Shown here in pieces: positions 7,085-15,647 of a DNA stretch of 51,869 bases. The number at the start of each line of letters is the position of its first letter. Positions within the stretch are counted from its first letter, which is position 1. Source of the stretch: Blautia sp. BIOML-A1. GTDB lineage: Bacteria; Bacillota; Clostridia; Lachnospirales; Lachnospiraceae. Position numbers and translations under genes: made by a program. The DNA lies in assembly GCF_009883055.1 (NCBI RefSeq), contig NZ_WWVR01000023.1, forward strand, positions 1-51,869. Direction: 5' to 3'. Below the pieces are notes generated by a model that was not told the origin of the DNA, did no database searches, and saw only the letters and a list, made by a program, of their open reading frames with translations.

Positions 7085-8563
7085 ATGAAAAGTAACAAGT
7101 TAAAACGAGAGCCTAAATATATAGCCAAATTTAAGGCTTTTCCGTATCAGCAAGAAGCTGTAGATGCGGTGAAAGATTTAGAATATGCTGCGATTTTTCA
7201 TGAGCAGGGATTGGGTAAAACTAAAATTGCCATTGATGTGCTTTTATATTGGCTGTCAGAGTGTTCGATGGATACTGCTTTAATTGTTACCAAAAAACAG
7301 CTGGTTGCAAACTGGGTTAACGAGTTTAAAGACCATACTTCGATAAAACCTGCAGTGTTAAATACAGATAAAAATAATAACTACCGAATTTTTTGTGGAC
7401 CATACAGAGTGGTGTTGACAAATTTTGAGACTCTAGAAACAGAAAAACAACAATTCGAATTGTATTTGAAAGTTAGAAATGTCGGGATAATTATTGATGA
7501 GTCTGCAAAATTGAAGAATCCTAATTCAAAATTAACAAAGACCTATTTTGAGTTGGCTCCGTTGTTTCAGCGAAGAATTATAATGACAGGTACACCTGTA
7601 GCCAATAGACCATATGATATCTGGGCACAGATATATTTTTTGGACTTTGGAGAAAGTCTGGGGGCTGATTTTAACGAGTTTAAAAAGGAAACAGACCTTA
7701 GCAATAAACTTAGTAGAAATACTGATTTACAGGAAGAGTTTGAAGATAATATTTCCCAGATTTTTAATAGGATAAGTTCTTTTACAGTTCGCGAAACAAA
7801 AAATAGTGGAATCATTACACTGCCGGATAAAGTATATATACAGGAAGTTACAGAATTCAATCGTATGCAAGAGGAGTTGTACGAGCGGATAAGAACTGAA
7901 TTATATGCTGAAGTGGTAAGAGATGGTGAAAGATATATTGATGATTCCTCTGCAATTGTCAAGCGTCTACTTCGCTTAATACAGGTTACATCAAATCCCA
8001 AATTGGTAGACGAGGAATGCGAAGCATCTGCAAAGGAGCCTTTGTTGGATGAACTTATTCAAAAAATATTGGCAAATGGTGAAAAATGTATTGTATGGAG
8101 TAATTTTATTGAGAATATAGATTACTTCACTAAAAAGTATCAGGATTTAGGTGCTGTAAAAATACATGGGAAAATGAATATGTATGCTAGAAATCGTTCT
8201 GTCCAAAAATTTCATGATGATGATATTCGTATTCTCTTTGCAACTCCAGCATCTGCAAAAGAAGGTCTGACACTAACAATGGCTAATCATGTTATTTTCT
8301 ATGATAGAGGTTTCAGCCTAGATGATTATTTGCAGGCACAGGATAGAATACACCGCATTTCACAGAAAAAAACATGCTATGTTCATAATATTATTATTAA
8401 GGACAGTATAGATGAATGGGTTGACTTATTATTGAAAGCTAAGCAAAATGCAGCGGCATTATCACAGGGAGATATCAGCTTAGGAGATTATCAAGGCGTG
8501 GCTGATTATAGTTTTGGAGATATTGTAAAAAGCATTTTGGGATTTGAAGAAGTAGATGAATAA
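7085..8563 (+). CDS. SNF2-type superfamily 2 helicase/ATPase
   Basis: This 492-residue protein has a Q-motif-like FPYQQEAVDAV (about 19-29), Walker A EQGLGKT (40-46), motif II DESAK (138-142), motif III MTGTPVANRPYDIW and a C-terminal helicase domain ending in motif VI QAQDRIHRISQ (about 418-428). The RIHRISQ ending and HEQGLGKT are typical of SNF2/Rad54-like translocases, which move along duplex DNA rather than unwinding it. It lacks accessory domains, much as in compact phage or defence versions. It follows the PD-(D/E)xK gene by two bases, so the pair may act as a split restriction-like motor and nuclease. That functional pairing is inference. Confidence 0.88.
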   Translation: MKSNKLKREPKYIAKFKAFPYQQEAVDAVKDLEYAAIFHEQGLGKTKIAIDVLLYWLSECSMDTALIVTKKQLVANWVNEFKDHTSIKPAVLNTDKNNNYRIFCGPYRVVLTNFETLETEKQQFELYLKVRNVGIIIDESAKLKNPNSKLTKTYFELAPLFQRRIIMTGTPVANRPYDIWAQIYFLDFGESLGADFNEFKKETDLSNKLSRNTDLQEEFEDNISQIFNRISSFTVRETKNSGIITLPDKVYIQEVTEFNRMQEELYERIRTELYAEVVRDGERYIDDSSAIVKRLLRLIQVTSNPKLVDEECEASAKEPLLDELIQKILANGEKCIVWSNFIENIDYFTKKYQDLGAVKIHGKMNMYARNRSVQKFHDDDIRILFATPASAKEGLTLTMANHVIFYDRGFSLDDYLQAQDRIHRISQKKTCYVHNIIIKDSIDEWVDLLLKAKQNAAALSQGDISLGDYQGVADYSFGDIVKSILGFEEVDE

Positions 8564-8572
8564 GGTGGCAGT

Positions 8573-9577
8573 ATGGGAATAAGAGTTATTGGACAGAAAA
8601 AGTTTGAAGTTACCGAAACAGAATTATTACAACAAGATTTATTGTTTTACCTTGATAATCCTAGAGTATATTCGGTATTGCATGAAAATGGACACGATAA
8701 TCCGACTCAGACAGAAATTGAAGAGATAATGTGTTCACTGGACCATGTTAAGAGTTTGAAGTCACAAATCATGCAAAATGGTGGCCTTATTGAGCCGCTG
8801 ATAGTGGTCAAACGAAAAGATAGATATGTTGTGTTGGAGGGAAATAGCCGCCTGGCAGCATACAGAATTTTAGCAAAAAATGACCCGCTTAAATGGTCTA
8901 GAGTCTTGGTGCAGATATTACCAGAGGATATTTCTGACTCAGATATATTTACACTTCTCGGTACATTCCATTTAAATCCTAAAAAGGATTGGAGTAAATT
9001 TGAACAAGCCGCCTATATTTATAGACAAAAGAAGGAATTGGGATGTTCGGATTCCGCCTTGGGAAAACAAGTGGGTATTTCAGCGATAACTGTAAAAAAA
9101 TATTGTGAGATATATGGCTTGATGGTAGAGCATAATGATACTCATCAATCTCATTGGAATATGTATGAGCAGTATGTACAGAACAAAGGCATTAAACAAT
9201 ATCGAAACACTTATCCAGAGATGGATTCGTTTTTCGCAAAGCAGGTAAAGACAGGGGAAATTGTCAGAGCTCAGGACGTAAGAGATATACTGGGAAAAAT
9301 TGCTTCTGATGAGGGTAAAAGTTCAACGCATATAATGCAGGATTATATTAAAGGTGATATCGACTTAGAAGAGGCCCATGCACGTTTTGAGGCCACCGGA
9401 AGAAGCGGTGACAACTATGAAAAAGTAAAAAAATTTCAGAGATTAATTTCAGAAAAAGATTTTTGCGATGAGTTAAAAAAAGAGGCTGTTGGCAATAGTA
9501 AAGACATATTATTTTCATTGAGAAAAATTAATACAGCAGTAACTCAGTTAATGAAAGAAATTGATAAGAAAAAATAG
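8573..9577 (+). CDS. ParB/sulfiredoxin-fold protein 2 of the island
   Basis: This second ParB-like protein (334 residues) has the same layout as the one at 5684. It opens with DLLFYLDNPRVYSVL, then the box GGLIEPLIVVKRKDRYVVL followed by EGNSRLAAYRIL, then FHLNPKKDWSKFEQAAYIYR, and a clear HTH (SDSALGKQVGISAITVKKYC, about residues 160-180). The two appear to be diverged paralogues. GGTGG lies before the ATG, nine bases after the helicase stop. It closes the first transcription unit of the island. HTH plus ParB box suggests DNA loading or sliding; no centromere-like array was found. Confidence 0.75.
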   Translation: MGIRVIGQKKFEVTETELLQQDLLFYLDNPRVYSVLHENGHDNPTQTEIEEIMCSLDHVKSLKSQIMQNGGLIEPLIVVKRKDRYVVLEGNSRLAAYRILAKNDPLKWSRVLVQILPEDISDSDIFTLLGTFHLNPKKDWSKFEQAAYIYRQKKELGCSDSALGKQVGISAITVKKYCEIYGLMVEHNDTHQSHWNMYEQYVQNKGIKQYRNTYPEMDSFFAKQVKTGEIVRAQDVRDILGKIASDEGKSSTHIMQDYIKGDIDLEEAHARFEATGRSGDNYEKVKKFQRLISEKDFCDELKKEAVGNSKDILFSLRKINTAVTQLMKEIDKKK

Positions 9578-9592
9578 TAGAGAAGTCAGGGA

Positions 9593-9658
9593 TCGACAAA
9601 TCAAAAGAAAATGGTTATAATGAAACCGTTCTGGTGATAGCGCTCCAGGACGGTTTCA
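9593..9658 (+). promoter_or_regulatory. Internal island promoter with overlapping 14-bp inverted repeat
   Basis: TCGACA (9593-9598), 17 bases and TATAAT (9616-9621) form a good SigA promoter. Starting at the last base of the -10 box is an inverted repeat, TGAAACCGTTCTGG (9621-9634) with CCAGGACGGTTTCA (9645-9658), broken by one mismatch that would be a G-U pair in RNA. It covers the expected start site, so it could be an operator, or a 5' hairpin on the mRNA. No T-run follows, so it is not a simple terminator. Confidence 0.65.
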
Positions 9659-9678
9659 CTATGCGTAGGAGTTTAATC

Positions 9679-11697
9679 GTGGAAGATATATTGTTAATTG
9701 AACCGGCATACAAAAATAAATACCCACCAATCGGGCTAATGAAAATTGCGTATTTTCATCGTTATATCATGCACGATTATGTAAGATTCGCAAAGGGAAG
9801 ATTACCGGAGGGACTAGAAAATAAAAAATGGGATAGAGTATATGTAACTACTCTTTTTACCTTCGAGTGGGAAAATACAAAAAAAGCATTACAATATGCG
9901 CTGTCTGTAGTAAAACCAGGCGGAAAGGTTTTTACGGGAGGTATCCTGGCAACACTGCGGCCGGAGTGGATTGCAAAGGAATTTCCTACTGTAATAAATA
10001 ATACCGGACTTCTTAATCACGAAGGTACCCTTGGATTAAAAGGGGAGGAGTGTATCGACACACTTCCTTTGGATTACGGGATATTGGACGATATAAAGGA
10101 TGAGTATAAATATCCTGCGGAGGATGCATACTTTACATATATGACTAGGGGCTGTGGTATGAACTGTACTTTTTGTGCGGTTAAAACATTGGAACCTACA
10201 TATGAGCCATATGTATCTATTTCAGATAGTATTAAGAGAATTGATAAAGAGTTTGGACCAAAACGAGACCTTTTGTTGATGGATAATAATGTTTTGAGAT
10301 CTCCCAAATTTGATCAAATAATTGATGAGATAAAAGCATTAGGATTTGAAAAAGGTGCAACATTTGTAAATCCGAAAACAGGAAAAACTGTTGTAAGACA
10401 TGTTGATTTCAACCAGGGGTTAGATGCATTTTTACTTAATGAGCATAAAGCACAAAGGTTAGGAGAATTAGCAATAAAACCAGCACGTATCGCCTTTGAT
10501 CATATTGAAGATGAAGATGTATATGTGCGCGCGATTACATTGTGTGCAAGGGCAGGGATTGATCATATGTCCAATTACCTTTTATACAATGGAGAGGATT
10601 TCACTGGTAAAGGGCACTCTTATCATGCGGATACACCAGAGGACTTATTCTATCGCATGCACCTGACTATGGAGCTTGGCGAAAATTTAACCGAGGAGCT
10701 GGGAAGAAAAATTGCTATTTTTTCGTTCCCTATGAGATATATTCCGCTAGATAATGATCAAAGAGGATTTATTGGTGCTAATTGGAATGCAAAATATCTT
10801 CGAGCTCTACAGTGCATGTTGATACCAACACAGGGAAAAGGTATCCAGGGAAGATCCTTCTTTGAGGCAGATTTTGGTAAGACAGCCGAAGACTTCGTGA
10901 TGTATCTTGCAATGCCTGAAAGATTGTTAAATAAACGTGGTCATTTTGTAGAAAGAAAAGATGAGCCGAAATTTGAAAGAGAGATTCGGTATACACAGTG
11001 GTCTGAAAATAGACATCTTATCGACACCTGGATGAAGTATTATTCGATGTTCGAGAAGGATACAGTTCTGGAATATATTGGGTGTAATAGATTTAGCGTG
11101 GAAACGTTAGACAAAATTGAAAATGAAGAACTGAAAAAATTGTATTTTCTTTATCTTACGCCAAGTGCAACAATTCGAGTATTCTCGGATTGCACGGAGG
11201 ATACAAAAAGAATAATTAGCACATTTATTTTAGAAGAACTCCCGTTTATGTATTCTCGTATCGTTGAAACGATACTGAGTTCGAAACCGGGATACAAAGT
11301 AATCGCCGGTATACTTGAAAATTTTGGGGAAAAAGTATGTACAGATTTGTTGAAAAAAATCGATCTATTCAGCGGGCATGATAATGATAAATTAACGATG
11401 CTAATAAAGGCAAACAAATCCAAACGCTTAGTTGATTTTGATTTCTCATTATTACAGTTCATTCCATATTTTCACGTGAGTAATTTGCTTTCAAAACAAG
11501 AGGAGCAGATTATTATGAACAGCGCATACGAATTAAAAGAGGCGCCAATAAGAAAAATTCTATTATTACATTTGGATGAATTGAAAGATGTATTAATAAA
11601 GACAAATGGCGCTCAGCCTGGTGATACACAAATAATTTCTGTAATAGAAGAACAGATTAAAGAACTGTATCATCAGATAAGTATATTTGAATTATAG
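9679..11697 (+). CDS. Large radical SAM protein of the island
   Basis: I place the start at GTG 9679, with GTAGGAG seven bases upstream, giving 672 residues. The N-terminal 140 residues (DILLIEPAYKNKYPPIGLMK ... KPGGKVFTGGILATLRPEW) resemble the cobalamin-binding-like domain found before many radical SAM cores. The cluster motif is Cys159-Cys163-Cys166 in TRGCGMNCTFC. Later stretches (LLLMDNNVLRSPKF, DFNQGLDAFLLNE) fit the radical SAM barrel. A long C-terminal extension (about 400-672) is unrecognised. The substrate is unknown: base modification, backbone modification or a small molecule are all open. The next gene follows after 11 bases. Confidence 0.8.
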   Translation: MEDILLIEPAYKNKYPPIGLMKIAYFHRYIMHDYVRFAKGRLPEGLENKKWDRVYVTTLFTFEWENTKKALQYALSVVKPGGKVFTGGILATLRPEWIAKEFPTVINNTGLLNHEGTLGLKGEECIDTLPLDYGILDDIKDEYKYPAEDAYFTYMTRGCGMNCTFCAVKTLEPTYEPYVSISDSIKRIDKEFGPKRDLLLMDNNVLRSPKFDQIIDEIKALGFEKGATFVNPKTGKTVVRHVDFNQGLDAFLLNEHKAQRLGELAIKPARIAFDHIEDEDVYVRAITLCARAGIDHMSNYLLYNGEDFTGKGHSYHADTPEDLFYRMHLTMELGENLTEELGRKIAIFSFPMRYIPLDNDQRGFIGANWNAKYLRALQCMLIPTQGKGIQGRSFFEADFGKTAEDFVMYLAMPERLLNKRGHFVERKDEPKFEREIRYTQWSENRHLIDTWMKYYSMFEKDTVLEYIGCNRFSVETLDKIENEELKKLYFLYLTPSATIRVFSDCTEDTKRIISTFILEELPFMYSRIVETILSSKPGYKVIAGILENFGEKVCTDLLKKIDLFSGHDNDKLTMLIKANKSKRLVDFDFSLLQFIPYFHVSNLLSKQEEQIIMNSAYELKEAPIRKILLLHLDELKDVLIKTNGAQPGDTQIISVIEEQIKELYHQISIFEL

Positions 11698-11708
11698 GAG
11701 ACAGAATA

Positions 11709-13157
11709 GTGGAGCATCAGTTATTAATTGGAAAGTTCACACTAGAGTCCCTTACAAGCGGATTGTATGTATCTCCGTTGGACTTATATAGGGAGTATGT
11801 ACAAAACGCAGCCGATTCAATTGACGAGGCTCTTGAGCAGGGGATTCTAAAGAAAGGAGAAGAAAAGATCTCAATTACGGTTTCAGAATCTGAAAGGATA
11901 ATAAAGATTTCAGATAATGGAACTGGCGTTGGAGCAAATGATATTTACTCAAATCTTATAGATATAGGAAATTCCAAGAAAAGACATTCTAATAGTCGAG
12001 GCTTTAGGGGAATTGGAAGATTATCAGGATTAGGATATTGTCAGAAGTTGAAATTTTTGACATCTATCCATGGAGAAGAAAAGGCATCCTGTATTATATA
12101 TGATGCTGAAAAATTAAAGTACTTACTCTCTCCACAAGTGGACAGTCGTGATTCGATTGATCAAGTTTTATCAAGTGTTCTCACAATTGAAGAAATACCC
12201 GAGCGTATTAATAAGCATTACTTTTCAGTTGAGCTTTACGGAGTAGTCCCAGAAAGTGATTTGCTGAATGATTCCGAGGTGGTCCCGTATTTACAACAGA
12301 ATCTTCCGGTTCCGTTTTCTAGAGACTTTGTATGGGGCTCAATGATAAAACAAAAGTTGGTCCAGATGGAGGTTGAACTTGCGGAATATAATGTGGAGCT
12401 GAGAACAGACCGTACGGTAATAGATATTTGCAAACCGTACAAGAATAAAATACTTGCTGATAGGATAAGAAAAATAAATGATTCTATATCAGATATTAAC
12501 TTCGTGCCCTTTTATTCTGGCGAAAAAGTTACGGCTATGCTTTGGTATGCGGAGACAAACTTTTTAGGAACCGTTTTGGATAAAGATATAAAGGGAATTA
12601 GGATCAGGCAAGGAAATATTCTTATTGGTGACGAGAATACATTAAGGAAATGTTATAAAGAGGAACGATTTAATAGCTGGATGGTTGGAGAGTTGCTTGT
12701 CTTTAATGAAGATATCATTCCGAATACAAGACGAGATGACTATGAAAAAAATAGTGCCTATAAAGAACTGCTTAGTCAGTTCACGGAATGGGCTAATGAA
12801 ATGTCAAGGCAGATACGTCACCGATCTTACGAAAGAAGTTTAACTCAGAGCGATAAGAAATTTTTGGCTGATGAAAGTGTTACGGATGTAGATGGAGTGG
12901 ACATTTCTCTTGGGACAGAATTAGATAGTTATGATATGGATGATTCTGATTCGGTTGCCAATACAGATCTGCTCAGTAAGTTATCACTGCTTATGGATAT
13001 GGGAAAAAAGAAAACAAAATATAATGTTTTGAATCTTAATAGTAAGTTTACAGTCGACCAGAAGCAGACGCTAGAGCATGTTTTTGATGCATTGTATGCA
13101 AAATATACTAATGCCAAAGCTAATGATATTATCCAGACAATAATCGATTCGTTTTAA
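11709..13157 (+). CDS. GHKL (Hsp90-like) ATPase of the island
   Basis: This 482-residue protein starts with GTG 11709; TAGGAG overlaps the radical SAM stop codon. Its N-terminus is a GHKL ATPase: N box LYREYVQNAADSID (N33, D36), G1 DNGTGVG (69-75) and G2 RGFRGIGRLSGLG (97-109). The fold and lid match Hsp90 and MORC-like ATPases rather than a histidine kinase, since no H-box is present. The middle (about 200-370), with IRQGNILIGDE and NTRRDDYE, recalls the Hsp90 middle domain of bacterial HATPase_c_3 proteins. It ends the island. Such ATPases usually clamp on DNA or act as chaperone switches; its client here is unknown. Confidence 0.8.
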   Translation: MEHQLLIGKFTLESLTSGLYVSPLDLYREYVQNAADSIDEALEQGILKKGEEKISITVSESERIIKISDNGTGVGANDIYSNLIDIGNSKKRHSNSRGFRGIGRLSGLGYCQKLKFLTSIHGEEKASCIIYDAEKLKYLLSPQVDSRDSIDQVLSSVLTIEEIPERINKHYFSVELYGVVPESDLLNDSEVVPYLQQNLPVPFSRDFVWGSMIKQKLVQMEVELAEYNVELRTDRTVIDICKPYKNKILADRIRKINDSISDINFVPFYSGEKVTAMLWYAETNFLGTVLDKDIKGIRIRQGNILIGDENTLRKCYKEERFNSWMVGELLVFNEDIIPNTRRDDYEKNSAYKELLSQFTEWANEMSRQIRHRSYERSLTQSDKKFLADESVTDVDGVDISLGTELDSYDMDDSDSVANTDLLSKLSLLMDMGKKKTKYNVLNLNSKFTVDQKQTLEHVFDALYAKYTNAKANDIIQTIIDSF

Positions 13158-13270
13158 TGTGAACTTCCAGTAATTTTTCCACCTAAAGAAAAAAGAACGA
13201 AATAAAATCATAAAAAATCCCGGTTTTCTGCGGCTTTCCATTTCAGATAGCCGGGAAATATAGTACAATT

Positions 13271-13294
13271 ATTTTAGGCGGATAACCGCCTAAA
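13271..13294 (+). promoter_or_regulatory. Hairpin before the transposase ribosome-binding site
   Basis: TTTTAGGCGG and CCGCCTAAAA form a perfect 10-bp stem with a four-base loop directly before the GGAGG of the transposase gene. In RNA it could limit translation of read-through transcripts, as known for some insertion sequences. Confidence 0.5.
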
Positions 13295-13305
13295 AGGAGG
13301 GCGCT

Positions 13306-13822
13306 ATGTATCTGGATTTTTTAGTGAAAGTACCAACCGTAAAAGGCAAGATCACACGGAGAAAAAAGTCAAATGTTGTATATATAGAGTATGAGTATGA
13401 CCGGGTTTATGATCCATCCCGGAAGTATACTTTTCCCAAAAGAGTAACGATCGGAAAATTGTCAGATACGGATCCGGAACTCATGAAACCGAATCAAAAT
13501 TTCCTGAAATATTTTCCCGATGCAGAGCTTCCGGAAAGCAAAAACAGAACTTCCAGAAGCAGCTGTCTCAGGGTAGGAACATATTTTGTACTGCGTAAGA
13601 TCATAGAAGAATGCAGCTTGAACGATATCCTTGGAAAGTATTTTGGATCACGTGACATGGGGTTGTTTTTAGATCTGGCTGTTTATTCGATCATAGCAGA
13701 AAACAATGCAGCGCAGTACTATCCGGATTATACATACAACCATCCACTTTTTACGGAAAAGATGAAACAATACAGCGATTCAACCGTATCAGATTTCCTG
13801 AATTCAGTAACAGATGATCAAA
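13306..13822 (+). pseudogene. Truncated IS transposase (IS1634/IS4-like), N-terminal fragment
   Basis: The first 170 or so residues resemble the N-terminus of IS1634-type DDE transposases: KKSNVVYIEYEYDRVYDPSR, KRVTIGKLSD and GTYFVLRKIIEECSLNDIL. Full-length members are several hundred residues, and no DDE catalytic region is present. The frame stays open past the likely breakpoint (near 13822) and stops at 13845 after five junction residues (GCPMI), inside a histidine kinase sequence. It has a strong AGGAGG site and an upstream hairpin, so it may still be translated. It marks a deletion or insertion event at the right edge of the island. Confidence 0.8.
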
Positions 13823-13823
13823 G

Positions 13824-14969
13824 TACAGGATGTCCCATGATATGAGGACACCGATGAATGCAATCATAGGATTTACCGGTATTGCAATGAAAAACAATCC
13901 GTCAGACGAAGTGAAAAATTGTCTGGAAAAGATTGACGAAAGCTCAGAGCATTTACTGTCGCTGATCAATGATATATTAGATCTGACCCGCATCGAAAAT
14001 GGAAAAGTGAAATACAATCCGGTACCGGCGGATGTGAAAAACATTACAGATTCTGCATTGGATATTACAAAAGGCTTTCTTACGAACAGGGATATCAACT
14101 TTAAGATTCAGCGTGAAGAAGCAAAGATTCCAAATGTACTTGCGGATCCTGCACGCCTGCGTGATGTGCTGGTCAATATTCTGAGCAATGCCGTGAAATT
14201 CACTCCGGATGGAGGGACGATTACCTTTGAAGCCCGGTGTCAGGAAAAGGGCGGGGATGGATATATAAATATGCGTTACCGCATTTCGGATACTGGTATT
14301 GGCATGAGTGAGGAATTTACAAAAGAAGTTTTTGAGGAATTTGCACAGGAAGATTCCAATGTGAGAACGCAGTACCATGGAGTTGGACTGGGGATGGCTA
14401 TCGTAAAGAAGTATGTAGATATGATGGGTGGAACCATTTCCGTGCAGAGTAAAAAGCATGAGGGAACCACATTTACTGTGGATATTCCTTTGGAAATTAC
14501 AGATAAGGAATGTAATAAGTCAGACACAGGTTTTTCTGAAAAGGTAAATCTTACAGGTGTGAATGTCCTTCTTGCAGAGGATAATGAACTGAATGCAGAG
14601 ATTGCTGCCGTGCAGTTGGAAGAGTTCGGGATGAATGTAGAAAGAGCTGTGGATGGAAAGAATGCTGTTGAGATTTTCAGAAATCATCCGGAAGGCACAT
14701 TTGATGTAATCTTGATGGATATCATGATGCCTGAAATGAATGGTTATGAAGCAGCAAAAGCAATCAGGGCAATGAGTGACAGACCGGATGGAAAAAATAT
14801 TCCTATTATAGCAATGACAGCTAATTCATTTGCAGAAGATGTTCAGGCATCACTGGATGCAGGAATGAACGCACATTTGTCAAAGCCGATTGTGATTGAT
14901 GAAGTTATAAAAACGATTTTAAAATGGATCAGACTCGTGAAATGGAGGAAAAATTATGTCGAACAATAA
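13824..14969 (+). pseudogene. Hybrid histidine kinase, N-terminally truncated
   Basis: The sequence begins abruptly at the H-box (MSHDMRTPMNAIIGF from 13830). It continues through a full HATPase domain (N box NILSNAVKFTPDGG, G1 DTGIGMS, G2 GVGLGMAIVKKYV) and a receiver domain (LLAEDNELN, phospho-acceptor in DVILMDIMMPEMNGYEA, SKP near the end). All sensing and membrane parts are missing and replaced by the transposase fragment, which is in another frame. A 379-residue soluble kinase could be made from ATG 13830, but there is no good ribosome-binding site. I regard it as a remnant, although its catalytic residues are intact. Confidence 0.8.
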
Positions 14970-15525
14970 GGAAAACATGTCAAAGCTTGAAAGCTTTATG
15001 AAGGTTCTGACAGGACATTTTGATAATAAGGAACAGTATGCCAGGATGCAGAAAGCAGGAAAATTATATCCTTATGCGGAACATGTCAACACAGTCTGCA
15101 ATGACAAGATCAAGAATCTCCCCGCAGATTTTCAGGGAAAATTTCTTGTAGAAGAGAGTTATTACGAGACAGATGGGAAGAAGCATGCGTCTGCACATCT
15201 TTTCTTATTCACAGAAGAAGAGGAGGGGATTCTGCTTTCATCTTATGAGATACCGGAGGGAAATGCCAAGAATACCTTCACATATGCTTCGATGCAGCCG
15301 GTGGAATACAGTGAACTCAAAAAGTCGGCGAAATTTACACCGGCACTTTATCATGAAAAGGATGGCGCCTGGGAGGGCGGCAGCACAAGTCAGTTTACTC
15401 CGGTCATGAAATTTAAACTGTGGGAACGTTTTTCCGGGGAATGTCTGGAAGTATCCGAGAGCATGGAGGTAAACGGAAAGAGAACCTTTGGGTATGATGA
15501 TCCGATCATCTATAAGAGGGTATAA
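14956..15525 (+). CDS. CpcT/CpeT-like (DUF1001) family protein
   Basis: This 189-residue protein resembles the CpcT/CpeT chromophore-lyase-like family. It has an opening LTGHFDNKEQYARMQKAG, a central FLVEESYYETDGKKHASAHLF, MQPVEY in the middle and CLEVSESMEVNGKRTFGYDDP at the end, consistent with a lipocalin-like beta barrel. In cyanobacteria the family attaches bilins to phycobiliproteins; a gut Clostridium has no such partners, so the role here must differ and is unknown. The start overlaps the end of the kinase remnant by 14 bases, which suggests it was once cotranscribed with it. Family assignment is by pattern memory only. Confidence 0.55.
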   Translation: MSNNKENMSKLESFMKVLTGHFDNKEQYARMQKAGKLYPYAEHVNTVCNDKIKNLPADFQGKFLVEESYYETDGKKHASAHLFLFTEEEEGILLSSYEIPEGNAKNTFTYASMQPVEYSELKKSAKFTPALYHEKDGAWEGGSTSQFTPVMKFKLWERFSGECLEVSESMEVNGKRTFGYDDPIIYKRV

Positions 15526-15577
15526 ATATAAGAAGCAAGTATAAATATTAAACTGGATATTTATGCAGGGAAAAACC

Positions 15578-15606
15578 TTGTTCGAGAAGGAAAACTATAT
15601 TATAAT
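15578..15606 (+). promoter_or_regulatory. Promoter of the RelA/SpoT-domain gene
   Basis: TTGTTC (15578-15583), a 17-base spacer and TATAAT (15601-15606) lie upstream of the RelA/SpoT-domain gene. Confidence 0.6.
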
Positions 15607-15647
15607 GAGAGGAACATATTTTATCCGACAGGCAGTGTTTCAGGAAA

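Noticed and set aside
5684..9577. Plasmid-type partition locus
   Set aside because: Two ParB-like genes are present, but there is no ParA ATPase, no parS-like repeats and no replication gene.
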